From Adiantum capillus-veneris (taxonomy: Eukaryota; Streptophyta; Polypodiopsida; Polypodiales; Pteridaceae), in NCBI GenBank assembly GCA_014529385.2, contig CM043953.1, positions 62,309,872-62,373,871 of the forward strand: 64,000 nt of DNA, read 5' to 3'. A program made the position numbers and the translations under genes. Of the stretch, positions 53,861 through 64,000 are shown piece after piece. The stretch's first letter is position 1. Every line of letters begins with the position of its first letter. The notes under the pieces were generated by a model that was not told the DNA's origin, searched no databases, and saw only the letters and a program-made list of their open reading frames with translations.

Positions 53861-55480
53861 TTCAGTTAATTAAACATCTTTGGTACACAAACCCTAAAGA
53901 ATAAAAGAGTGGCCAATTACATCACAAGAAAACCTAAAAAATACAATGGCGAGACTATTTCTTGGTTTTTCATGTCTCTAACATCTCCTAGTATATACAA
54001 ATATATCAAATATTCATAGAGAGTTAGACAACCTCCTCATGCATTGATATTAATTCACAACAAAAGTAACATCATCTCTACCAGTACAACATGACTTACA
54101 ATAATTCAAGACCCATTTTGAAACAGTTCCGTTAATGTTGAAATGTTCTCCTCCCTTTTCATTAGCCATGAAACTCCCCGAGTAGAGATGCTAGGCCTCT
54201 CTCTTCTTTGGCTTTCATGGAATTTCTCACAAAACATCCTTGTTCGTGCGTTTTGCTTCTATCTCTTTCTGAATGCAGGGTGCTCGGCGCTTGATTATAC
54301 CGTGTTAGGTTGTTAGGAGTGATCATAAGAAATATTCTCAAGCTAGAATCAATGAAGTGTGTTTGAAGCTTTGATTGTGAGTGTCCTTGATCAGGCTTTG
54401 TTTCTCAAAGCCTTGTTGCATTGGTGTGTGCCTCTATGGGCAAGCGTGAGAAAGAGTGAATGGCCGGTCGGGGGTTCGGTTTGGCAAGGTGCGGGGGTTT
54501 CTAGAAGACATGTTTGCAAAAACAAACACGTTTGATGAGATGAGATGTGGGGCATGGAGCCAAGGTAAGCAAGAGATTGAGAGAGAGTTTTTTCACTGTG
54601 TCAAAATGAGAAGGAGGCCTTAATGGGTGAGTGGATGGTAGGAGGGCCCTACAGGTGGTCCATGTGGATTGTGTAGTTATATGTTTCTAGCTAATGTTGT
54701 GTATCAGCAGATACCATTGTGACGAGGATCCATCTCATTCCTATGTCTTCCTCTCATTAATGGAAAAGACCCACTCCTTGATTGAGGTCATAGCACCAAG
54801 GAGACCCACTCATCGTCCTTCTGCATGGGAGGGAGAGTAGCATAGATCACGGCATAATGTGGCAACTTAAAGACGGCAGTGGGCAAATTAAAAATCGTTC
54901 AAATAAGACTCTCATTGCTACAACTTATCTACACTCGTGTCCCAAGGTGCATTATGAAATAGAACTTAATCAAAAAACCACCCAAAATAAAGCCATGTGC
55001 CTCAAGTTAGAACTTAGCAATGCACCATTATTTAACATTTAAATAATAAATACTTGCATCTTTGAATGTTCTTTCTCCATCGATTGGGCATCAGCTCGCT
55101 GTTACACTCTGGGCCAAATTTTCTCCCTCCAACTCATACTGATTGAAGAATGCCCTCCTTTAGCAAACAAAGCTTGAGAGGAACACTAAAATTTTACTAT
55201 ATCTCAAACTCTTAGAATAGACTTCGCTCCAATGGCATCATACATAGACTTCACATATGCAAGGATTGCTAACCCCACTGAGAAGAAAAGAGGAGAAGAG
55301 AAAGTTTAGAGTTGTAGGATCCTAAGAGACCCTGAGATCTGTCGGACTTGAGTTGGAGAGAATAGATGGAGAGATGGAAGTTGAGATTTCTTCCTCTTCT
55401 TCTTCTCTAGCCTACTTTGCACACACAATAAGATTTATAAATTTTCTCATGTAGGAAAACAGATTCTTTTTTAGTGTCTT
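53686..55480. other. No gene seen
   Basis: This contains an AG run (53817-53858) and otherwise unique sequence with only short ORFs (for example 54857-55042) that match nothing I recognise. Confidence 0.5.
53817..53858. repeat. AG dinucleotide microsatellite
   Basis: It is an uninterrupted AG run of about 21 units. Confidence 0.95.
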
Positions 55481-55493
55481 TCATAGAATGGGT

Positions 55494-55667
55494 AACATCA
55501 TGAGTTTCTACTCAAGAGGCATCGCATACCTAGCCTAGCTAGGTACGATTGGGGGCAGGGGACCGCCCCCCCCCCCCCCCCCCCCCCCCCAAAAGGCAAG
55601 CGGTCCCCTGCCCCAAATTGTACCTAGCTAGGTATGTGTTGCCTCCCTCACAAAAGCTCATGATGTT
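55494..55667. repeat. Long hairpin (inverted repeat) with poly(C) loop
   Basis: The left arm, AACATCATGAGTTTCTACTC...CATACCTAG...GGGGCAGGGGACCG (55494-55564), pairs with the right arm, CGGTCCCCTGCCCC...CTAGGTATG...CTCATGATGTT (55600-55667). The stem is about 70 bp with mismatches outside and near-perfect pairing in the inner 33 bp. The loop is a run of 25 C (55566-55590) plus AAAAGGCAAG. It resembles a foldback or MITE-type element, but I see no clear target duplication. Confidence 0.8.
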
Positions 55668-55985
55668 GAGGTAAGTCACAATGTGGGAGTTATTGTGAGA
55701 ATTTATCCAAAACTTCTTGTGGTACAGTCAAGGCTTCAGAGCTACAGGTAGCGAGTATCGAGGTGGATGTTGATGACGTGGAGCTAGAGGAGCCGGAGCT
55801 ATATTGGCATTGGATCTTGCTGAGGTGGTTGATGGCAGGAATCTGGAGGAAATGAAGTAGGCGATGTTGCAGCGGAGAGGGAAGGGGTTGAGCCACGTAC
55901 CGTCGCAAGGCAGGGAACTGTGCACATCAAGGCTCCCTATATAGGGTGGGGAGGGCTAGAGGGGATGAGCAACTCATACGAGTGT

Positions 55986-55987
<2 letters not shown>

Positions 55988-56029
<42 letters not shown>
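55988..56029. repeat. AG dinucleotide microsatellite
   Basis: It is an uninterrupted AG run of 21 units about 90 bp left of the second inverted-repeat/tRNA-core element. Confidence 0.95.
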
Positions 56030-56032
<3 letters not shown>

Positions 56033-56117
56033 TCGCCCAAGGCTACATCGGCCAGTCGCAGAGCAGTTGCTCCTAAGTCCTGCCCCGCACTACATTCAAT
56101 CACTCCCGCCATGCATG

Positions 56118-56557
56118 GGGCTAGCCTCCGCACTATTTGGCACGGGCCTTTTGAAATGGGATCGACGATGGGGGTCATTTGGGTCATCAGATCCATTATT
56201 GTAAATTCCGGCAGTCGTGTAAATTCGGGGCGAAAAGTAAATTTGGACCAATAGATAAATTCGGGTCCGCACCTTGAGCTTCGAACCCACGACCCTCCCC
56301 ATGCGATGCATGTGCTCTATCCACTAGGCCCGCATGCGTTCACTGAAGTATGTGGCACATATGTAAATGCAGGCCGACTAGTAAAATTGGGCCAATAGGT
56401 AAATTCGAGGTGCGTACTTTTGTAAATTTGGGCCGCGTAATCTTGTCAATTTGGGCCGCCCGATCGCACGACTCACAATGCAAGCATCTCAACATTTTCA
56501 CCTCCACCCTTGATCCCATTTGAATATGCCCGTGCCATATAGTGATGAGGCGGTACC
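56118..56557 (-). mobile_element. Inverted-repeat element with tRNA-like core, copy 2
   Basis: The left end GGCTAGCCTCCGCACTATTTGGCACGGGC (quoted as CTCCGCACTATTTGGCACGG) pairs with the right end, read inward as CTCATCACTATATGGCACGG, and both continue into AAATGGGATCRA. The minus-strand core has TAGTGGATAGAGCA (56326-56313) and GGGTTCGAAGC (56288-56278). TAAATTCGGG-type units recur around it. It is longer than copy 1 because of extra TAAATT(T/C)GGGCC units on the right side. Confidence 0.7.
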
Positions 56558-56814
56558 AATCCACACACGGTGTGAAAAAGCTTTCGAGCGAGGGAAACGA
56601 AGAGACAAATACGACTACCAAATGTTCCCATTTCTTGCCATGCGGCAACTTTCCCACTAGAATTGCGAGTGCCATAAACTTATTATATAAACATCATCTC
56701 TCTGTTATGCTTGTGCAATTTTCAACAAGATGTTGTTTAGATGATCAAGTTGGCAGATTAATCATATTGTGCAAGGCAAAATATGACTTGAGAAAAATCC
56801 AAGTATTTCTTGAT

Positions 56815-56816
<2 letters not shown>

Positions 56817-56862
<46 letters not shown>
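56817..56862. repeat. CT dinucleotide microsatellite
   Basis: It is an uninterrupted CT run of about 23 units. Confidence 0.95.
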
Positions 56863-56865
<3 letters not shown>

Positions 56866-56957
56866 CCCTAGTGCCAAATAGTGCAACTACATGACTGTTT
56901 ACCATACTCTACATCCTTACATTCAAGGACAAAGAGGAACGGATGAACACGCACAAG

Positions 56958-56960
<3 letters not shown>

Positions 56961-57006
<46 letters not shown>
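56961..57006. repeat. CT dinucleotide microsatellite
   Basis: It is a second CT run 98 bp after the previous one. The stretch 57007-57620 shows no gene; it contains the short palindrome at 57324-57354. Confidence 0.95.
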
Positions 57007-57010
<4 letters not shown>

Positions 57011-57839
57011 GGGTTTCTCTCGCCTCTCCTTGGTACTCCTTGCCAAGCTATAAGGTACCACCTGATCGGGGAGGTTAACCCTAGACACGTCCCCATCACC
57101 AGTAGCATCAACCATTGCCAAGCCCTGCATGTCACCTTCTCCCTCTGCCCATTGCATTACACGCAGGGACAGGCTATCTTCCCGTCGCGCAGGGGCAGAC
57201 TCTCTGTTGGTATGTAGGTTTGCCCGACACATTTGATGCAAGAAGACATAAGAATCTTGTGAGTAGATATCGACTTGAACATGGCAATTCTAGGGACAAG
57301 GTTTTGTGACCTCGTATCTAAGGGTGGAGTCACACAGGCCTGTGTGACCTCCACATTTTTCAAGAGAAAGAGACATGTCTTCCCCCAACAATTGCTTGTA
57401 GGATTGGTTGCAGATGTGCACTAGAACTTGGATGAATTTTGGGGAAGTTTTTTATCAGGTCACACATAAAATTTTGCATCAAGCCGGTTATAGATAAGGG
57501 TTGATTTGGAGCAGGTCAAGGGTTGATTTACACCAGCTTTGGATGGGTCAAAATTGGGGGACGAGTAGGTAGAGTGCAAAATGATTGGGCATATAGTTTG
57601 AAAGTCAAACTAGGACACATTGAGGGTAGATGTAGTTATCAACACAAGTGGTTCCTTAGTACGTTGTCAGTCACTATGCTATACACTCTTTCACTAGTTG
57701 TACTTAGTTTGATCATGTGAGACCTAAATTTTATATGTAAGATAGGGGTATGATAGTTTTCTTCATTGATTGTCGTATAAGCATAGAAAGGGGGGTCATA
57801 TTTCCTACTATGAGTCGTATATAGGGGTTTTATCAAAAA

Positions 57840-59173
57840 TGTCCGCTCGCAGGTGGCGTCCCGTTTTGTATATAGAGTGAATCCCCCAGGATGAACTGTA
57901 CATCTGTCATCCACAAATTTGACTACAAGTCCAAGTCTAGCAAGTGTAGATACAGACAAAAGATTCTTCTGTATCAACAAGTGTGAAAGAACTGCCATTT
58001 GCAGTAGTAAGCACAATCTTTCCAACTCCCTGAACTGGATAAGAGGCATTGTTGGCACAAGTGATTGAATAACCATGAGGAACAGACTCGAGAGAGTTCA
58101 ACAATTCACGATGTGAGGTAATGTGCTTTGTAGCACCACTGTCAAAATACCACACATGTGAATCTGCAGCAACTGACATGCATGCATCATGGACAACAAG
58201 ATTGTAAGTGCACTCTACACTAAAATCCCATTCTGCATCAACATCAACATCACAGTCTCCTTTCACAAAAGACTCAACAATGGCTGCATTTGTAGTGGAA
58301 CCGGCATTTGCAGTGGAACCACCCTCTTTCTTTTTAGCCTCTTTGGCCTTCAACTTAGGACATTGCTTGATCAAGTGATCATTAGCTTTACAATAATGGC
58401 AACGCATCTTCTTTTTGCCCTTATCACCAGAATTTCCAAACGAATTGTTGCCAGTAGAAGCATTAGGAACAGAAGTTCTGCCACTCGCAGCAGAACCATA
58501 AGAAGTGTTTGTATCGCTGTTACCACCCTTTCTTTGAGAAGCAATAAAAGCCTGTTCAATTGCACGCTGCCTAGCCCTGTTTTTTTTGGGAAAGTGACTC
58601 TTGCAACAGCAATGTGCATAATGCATCAAACTTGACAACTTCAGGATTTCCTTGGGTCATAAGTCTCCAAGTACTAGCAAAAGTCTGGTAAGAATCTGGT
58701 AAGGCATCAAGAACAGTCTGCACAAGGGAACTGTCTGAAATGAATTCACCTGCATAAATAAGTTGCTCATTGTTATCCTTGACACCAGCAAGGAAAGTGT
58801 CCTTATCATCTTCCTCATGCATAATCTTCGATTCCATCTCTTTACGCAGCAAAGCAATTTTAGCTTCATTGCGGCTTGCATAAAGACCTACTAGAATATC
58901 CCAAGCCTGTTTTACACATTTTGCTGAACGAATGTGAGGAACAATGGTGCGCTTCACAGACAACGCAATTAATGCATGAGCCTGCGTATCTTTTACACCC
59001 CAACGAGCTTGTTCTGCCGTAGGCAAAACAACTCTAGTAGTAGCAATCCTTGCAGCAAGACCTGCAACATCCTCAACATCGCCTACATCCTCAGAACCAG
59101 GACGTTGGAGAGGGGGAATGGGGAACACACCCGACACACACGCAATGGTCCCTATATAGCTCAGGGTATTCAC
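57840..59173 (-). pseudogene. Ty1/copia gag and protease
   Basis: Frame 59173-58571 is copia gag: AEQARWGVKDTQAHALIALS, then AWDILVGLYASRN and ALLRKEMESKIMHEE match its layout. A frame change leads to 58638-57937 with the zinc knuckle CHYCKANDHLIKQCP and the protease WYFDSGATKHITSHRELL (DSGA active site). The protease end, LLSVSTLARLGLVV, is in a third frame (58076-57639) and fades near 57840. RT, RNase H and integrase are missing, so this is a 3'-truncated, shifted relic. It packages and matures element RNA in intact relatives. Confidence 0.85.
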
Positions 59174-59420
59174 AGCACCCCTGTCCTTTCAGAAACACCT
59201 TCAAAAGAAACAAGTTTCACTAGTAGGGTCTCGCCTGCACTCTACCCGATGCACCTACTGCCAACAAGATCACCCACCCACACGCACACACCATTGCTAC
59301 TGATCTCGACCCTCTCAACCCACACTACTAATCTTACTCACTCTCTTTGTGCACACACACATGTTGTCGGTTCAGGGGGCACACACTTCCACAATGTCGA
59401 CACCACACGACACGCACGAG
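59090..59420 (-). repeat. Copia leader/LTR region related to 27.7-28.1 kb
   Basis: Read on the minus strand it lies immediately upstream of the copia gag and matches the plus-strand fragment at 27690-28110 over several blocks (GGACAGGGGTGCTGTGAATA, GTGTGTCGGGTGTGTTCC, GAAGTGTGTGCC). The gag Met at 59173 falls within it, so the first few gag codons may be leader rather than protein. Confidence 0.6.
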
Positions 59421-61200
59421 AGCCAAAGCAAGAGAAAGGGGGAAGGGAAAATCGACACTTGATAGGGGAAAAAGTGGGTTTGATCTCGCTTCAAGGAAAA
59501 CTGATTACAACCTTCACTAGCCATAGACATTCCCAAAAAAAACCCTTTCACTACACATGCACAACCCTCTTTGCAGGAGGCTCCCAAAATATATCTTCGT
59601 TGCTCGTCGAATACTACTTTTGCGACAAGTTCTTCAACCGCTCTCGCCTTTCCACATTCGCCCACGTGAAGAGGCACCTTAGCGATTCTTCTTCTTTTCT
59701 CTCCTTATCAGGCAGCTATGCGACGCTCCACAACTGCTTCGATGACTTCTCACATGTCGCTTCGACCATCACTAGCACGGGTCGCTTCCTCTTGGTAGCC
59801 TTCGTTGGCCCTTTCCTCTGCTCAATGTTCACTCTTCCGGGCCGCTTCATGGCGATGATTCTCCCTTGGGTATCGACTTCGATCACTCTGATCTTGCGAC
59901 CCTCCTCCTTCCTCCCCAAACTCCAAGCCAAACCTAAGAAAATCCAAAACGTTCGAAAAACCCTGCCCTCCCCTTTTCTCCTTCCTTTTCCTCTTTTTTT
60001 TTCCCAAGCCAAGAAGAAAAAAATATTTCTACTTTTGGCAGTAGCACCTGGGCGCCACTGCCCTCACTTAAGCCTTTCTTTTGTTTTGTTTTTTTCCTCT
60101 CAGAGTCTCACTTCTCCTCTTCTTTTTCTCTTAGCTTTGAAGGTCCCCTTTTTCTTTTTTCCCTTTAACTTCAGCCAGCCACCCATTTTCTTTTGCACTT
60201 ACCATGAAAGACCTTCCATAGCATCCATTTCGCATGTGGTCGGTGCTCCGTGTGCTCAGGCTTTCTGAACCCCTCTCTCGCCAAGCTGCCCCGACCAACC
60301 CCAAACTTTGAAAACTTTTCCGCTTTAGGTCAGTTCACACCCTCGAACACCAAGCCACAAGCGGTAAAAAAATTGAGTTGTACCCCTGTCGTGACTGATT
60401 GTCAACTTGAAGTGCGCATATCCTGTTGACCATGAATTCGAATAGCTAGCGGTAAACTCTGGTTGGCTTTCCATATTGCATGCCACTTTCCAGAATCTTA
60501 GCAAGCCCTAAAAACACGCATGTCGACGCGCTTACAAACATGGCCCGGTGAGCACGTACCCGACCCCCCGTAAATACTCCACAGGCCATAACTTGCCCGT
60601 CTGACCTCCGAATGGCGAACCGAAAAGACCGGCATGATCGACATCTTGAGCTTTACACGTGTATCCATTGATCCCATTTTTCGCCACCTGTCTGTACGTG
60701 CCCTGCCCGTCGGGACCTACGAAGCCTTCTAACTTCGGACTGGCATACCTTTCACACCGAAGCCCCGTTTGACGAGCTGTCTGGACGAGCTTCTAGAGCA
60801 TCTTGAACACCACATTTTGGGACATGTTTTCCGCATTTTGAGCACTTTGATTTGCCGTCATCATTATCCCACTTTGGAGCCCCCCCTGGACTTTAAAACC
60901 CCTTTAAGCACGCATTTCCGTTGCCACTGTCCTGCTGAGGTCTCCCACACTGGCTTTAGCCCTCTACCATGCACCTGTTAGCACCCTTTGCACTGCACAA
61001 CACACTTTATAGCGCGGACCAACTTTGGCTGCACCATCATTGCCCACCCCCCCGTTGAACATTCATGTTCAACCAAAAGTAGCTTTATTGAACTTGAAAC
61101 TTGCAACACTCTGCAAACACCCAAGCATGTTGGAAAACACACCACCATATGTACAATAAGTACAATATGTACAAAACTATATGTCTGTTACTCTTGAGTC
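59421..61200. other. Possible 3' UTR/LTR of gypsy element 4, unresolved
   Basis: Part of this stretch is related to 13950-14060 in kinesin intron 3. AACAGGGGGGTTGGGC (minus strand, near 61230) and AACGGGGGGGTGGG (near 61050) could be polypurine tracts. The 430-codon plus-strand ORF 58976-60268 runs antisense through the copia gag start and is not supported as a gene. Confidence 0.4.
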
Positions 61201-61203
61201 CCT

Positions 61204-62640
61204 TCAAGTGAGTTGCCCAACCCCCCTGTTCACCATTTGATGTACATTGGGCACCACTCCCCTATCAAAGTACAGTTTGAGCCGTACACCATTTACCCTG
61301 TGCCTGAGAAGCTTACCATTGGCTTTCACCAACTGACAGGTCCCATTTGGAAAGGCCTTTTGCACTTTGTACGGACTCGTCCATTTCTTTTTGAACTTTT
61401 TTTGGAAGGTGAAGTCCAAGTAGCTTTCATACTTCATTACTAGGTCCCCTTCTTCTATCTTTTTCTCTGGCAGACTCTCATTGACTTTCGCCATTCTCCT
61501 TTCCCGTTGCTTCACATAGTAGTCTGTTGCTACCTCTCTATCCATATGCAATGCCTCAAGGCCGACAATCCTATCTTGTAAGACAGCTTGGGGAGTGGCA
61601 TTGATGCGCCACACACCTTTCAAAGCACCCAGCTGTGCATGCACTGGCAGCACTGCCTCCTTACCATAAACCAACTCAAATGGAGTAAAGTTGGTCGCCA
61701 CTTTGTAGGACATCCTGTAGGCCCATAGACACTTTTCTAGATTGATCTCCCATTCTGTCTCCTGCTTATTTACATACTTCATGAGCATTTTGATGATTTG
61801 TCCATTGGCACTCTCCACAAGACCATTGCATTGGGGATGATAAGGCGAGGAAAACCGATGCTGAATCTTTAGTTTTTCCACCAATGCCTGCATAAGCTTG
61901 CTTCAGAATCCTTGCCCTCTATCTGAAATGAGTACCCACGGCACTCCGAAACGGCAACAAATGTTGTCAAAAACAAAGTGGGCCACAACCTGTGCATTAA
62001 CCTCCTTCACAGCTTTGGCCTCGACCCACCTGGTGAGGTAGTCGATGGCAACCACGACATACTTCTTACCACTTGTAGACTTAGGGAGTGGACCTATGGC
62101 ATCCAAACACCATTTTTCGAAAGCATTATGAGTAATAATCGCTCCCTGTGACTCAGCTGTCAAACGCCTCTCTCCTATAGTCTGACATTCATGGCAGGTC
62201 TTGCACCAATAGTGCACATCCTTCACTACTGAAGGCCACCAAAACCCCGCTCTCAACACTCGAAACAATACTTGACCTTTCCCCTGGTGTCCGCTCTCCT
62301 CATGGCATTGCTCTAGTACCAAGTTAATCTCTTCTTTATAGAGCACTCTCCTTAGCACCCCGTCTCTGGCGTAAGTCATTAGGTCTTCACCTACAAGTGT
62401 AAATTTGCGTGCTTTCTGAACTATCCTCCTCCTTTGCAGTTTAGACAAACCTTGGGGACACTGCCCTGTATCGAAGAAATCTTCCACCTCCTTCAATGAC
62501 TCCCTACCTGTGTATGTGGCCGGGGTCACATATATACCTGCGACATGTACCTGCACCTTACTGCTTGCTAGCTGGTCTGCCTCTTGGTTGTGCTCTCTCT
62601 TCACATGCTTGAACTGTATTTCTCTAAAGAACTTCAACAA
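61204..62640 (-). pseudogene. Gypsy integrase (element 4)
   Basis: Frame 62640-61903 holds the HHCC finger (CHEESGHQGKGQ ... CKTCHECQ, about residues 111-151), then the core: LDAIGPLPKS (first Asp), AIDYLTRWVEAKA and LISDRGQGF (second Asp). A TGA at 61905-61903 separates it from 61893-61204, which continues without shift: SSPYHPQCNGLVESANG (catalytic Glu), the WAYRMSYK...FELVYGKEAVLP block and the C-terminal VNGVRLKLYF. With that one stop read through the protein would be complete, and the catalytic triad is intact. Confidence 0.88.
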
Positions 62641-62681
62641 CTTCTTGATGGCAAAGAACCAATGTTTTAAGGAATCTCACT

Positions 62682-63086
62682 TTACTTGCCATTGATGATC
62701 AGTAACGCATCACCTTTGACCACCAACCTGGAAATGCCGAACTCGATGCATTGTTTCAAACCTAGATGGAGGGCGAGATATTCTGCTTCATTGTTGGTAT
62801 GAACATCCTCCAAATCATAGGCTTTTGAGAAGATTACCTTGCTGTGTGGATAGTGTATCACCAAACCTCCCCCAGCTTTCTTTATCACCCTCCTATATGC
62901 ACCATCAAACCACATGGTAAAAGCTCCAATCAGGTCGGGCTCCTCTTTGGCTTCATCTCGCACCACTCTTTGATAAATTGGCAAGTTTACCGCTTTGCTG
63001 ACCAAAATGTCCGCCAAATGGGACCGGCTGGTGTGGTCAATTTTGAACTCAAACTTGAATTCCTCCAACTCTATCACCCACTTCAT
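62682..63086 (-). pseudogene. Second RNase H-like domain (element 4)
   Basis: The 134-codon frame starts in the end of the first RNase H connection (MKWVIELEEFKFEF...ADILVSK) and then shows an RNase HI-type fold: MWFDGAYRR (first Asp), HTNNEAEYLALHLGLK (Glu) and VVKGDALLIING (second Asp). These carboxylates match the catalytic set. It is followed by a frameshift near 62680 before the integrase. Its presence separates this lineage from chromoviruses. Confidence 0.82.
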
Positions 63087-63095
63087 GATCCGCTT

Positions 63096-64000
63096 TCATG
63101 GCTTTAAGTGTAACACAACTTCAGGCAACAGATTGTTAGCCGTCAACACATAAAACTTACGCACAATAAGGTGCACTTTGAATTTTCTACAAGCTAAAAC
63201 CAATGCCATGTCCCACTGCTCCGCTTCAGTGTAAGTCACCTCTCCAGGACTTATCACCCTGCTTTCAAAGTAGATAGGCTTGTAGCTCCTTCCTACCTTC
63301 TGCAGTAACACCGCCCCAATAGCCACGGTACCTACCGTCATTGACACATAGAAATCATCCTCTTGGCTTGGAGGGCACATAGCTGGCACCTGACACAAAA
63401 TTTCTTTCACCCTATCAAAAGCTTCTTGAGCATCTTCATCCCATTCAAAGCCATGCACCTGTTGAGCCCTCTTTTGGAGAGGATATACATACTGTGACAG
63501 CATCCAGAAAAAACGTGACAAGTACTTTAGCTTATGTACAAAGGACGCAAAGCCTTGCGCACTAGAGGGAGGCTCCATTAAGACTAGCGCCTTGACCTTT
63601 TCCGGATCTGCCTCAATTCCATTCTGTGACACCACATGACCTAGCAATTGCGCTCGAGGTTGTGCTAGCTTGCACTTCTTAGGGTTTAATTGACCCCCTT
63701 CTTCATCCAGCCTTTGAAAACATAGCCGGAGCTTTGACAAATGATCCGCCCTTGAGCTATAGCATCCAATGTCATCCATGAAAACCCTAATGAATCTACC
63801 CAAGTAGGGACCAAACACCCTATTCATCCAGTCTTGGAAGGTGGCGTAGGCATTCACTAAACCAAACGGCATCCTGCGAAGATAGGCAAAGCACCCCCAT
63901 GGAGAGATAAATGTCGTCTTCAACTGATCTTCAAGAGAAATCCCTATTTGAAAGTACCCTGAAAATCCATCCATAATAGAGTACCTCTCATAACCGGCCA
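63096..64000 (-). pseudogene. Gypsy reverse transcriptase and first RNase H (element 4)
   Basis: The visible part begins at the RT FSGYFQIGISLEDQ block and runs off the window. It has TTFISPWGCFAYLRRMPFGL, the catalytic VFMDDIGCYSS, LNPKKCKLAQPRAQLLGHVV and YLSRFF, then RNase H from DFYVSMTVGTVAIGAVLLQK through ESRVISPGEVTYTEAE and ALVLACRKFKVHL. The frame ends at a TGA (63098-63096). The upstream start is outside the window. RT blocks match gypsy element 3 at 23 kb closely in spacing and wording. Confidence 0.88.

Larger units (their letters stand above)
61204..64000 (-). mobile_element. Ty3/gypsy element 4 pol with two RNase H domains, cut by window end
   Basis: The order on the minus strand is RT, RNase H, a second RNase H-like domain, integrase. 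A second RNase H between the first and the integrase is characteristic of Tat-lineage plant gypsy elements, so I place it there. Only a few stops (TGA at 63098-63096, shift near 62680, TGA at 61905-61903) interrupt it, making it the best preserved pol in the window. Gag, protease and the RT start lie outside. Confidence 0.87.

Noticed and set aside
58976-60268. Long plus-strand ORF of 430 codons
   Set aside because: Its first part is antisense to a clear copia gag, and the remainder is pyrimidine-rich, low-complexity sequence with no domain. It is open by composition only.

Overview
The window looks like transposon-rich nuclear DNA from a land plant with a large, intron-rich genome. The evidence is a split kinesin gene of a plant subfamily, several plant-type Ty3/gypsy, Ty1/copia and LINE lineages, plant-style LTRs (one followed by a TGGTATCAGAGC primer-binding site), AAACCCTAAA motifs and many long AG/CT runs. 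A fern or other seed-free vascular plant would fit the transposon-filled intron, but that is an inference. There are no bacterial operons, CRISPR arrays, rRNA genes or canonical tRNA genes.

The only ordinary host gene I can support is a KIN-7 (CENP-E-like) kinesin on the minus strand, 35184 to 11332. I reconstructed 15 exons whose splice sites and phases agree throughout, giving 485 codons plus a stop. Exons 1-3 lie at 35.2-34.45 kb and exons 4-15 at 13.5-11.3 kb. They are separated by a 20.9-kb third intron that holds most of the transposons in the left half of the window.

Layout: 1-4.9 kb, an inverted LTR interrupted by another LTR, then a truncated chromovirus (+). 5.0-9.75 kb, a gypsy element (-) with one recognisable LTR. 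9.75-11.3 kb, no recognised gene. 11.3-13.5 kb, kinesin 3' exons. 13.5-34.45 kb, kinesin intron 3 with two LINEs (-), a gypsy element (+), telo-box and CTCTGCCGCG arrays, an L1-like LINE (+), a copia LTR-like piece, an integrase tail, a minisatellite, a decayed ORF and an LTR. 34.45-35.2 kb, kinesin 5' exons. 36.2-43.5 kb, an LTR-like repeat and a complete non-autonomous LTR retrotransposon with target-site duplication TTTAG. 43.6-45.65 kb, an inverted LTR relic and a copia remnant. 45.8-57.3 kb, duplications, microsatellites, LINE 3' ends, two copies of an inverted-repeat element with a tRNA-like core, and a hairpin with a poly(C) loop. 57.6-59.4 kb, copia gag-protease (-). 61.2-64 kb, a gypsy pol with two RNase H domains (-), running off the window.

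Apart from the kinesin, nearly all coding sequence is decayed retrotransposon. The most unusual items are the inverted-repeat/tRNA-core family (47.4 and 56.1 kb), the non-autonomous LTR element at 37.3-43.5 kb, the decayed ORF before an LTR at 30.7-32.7 kb, and the transposon-filled kinesin intron. All element boundaries and homologies were judged by eye.
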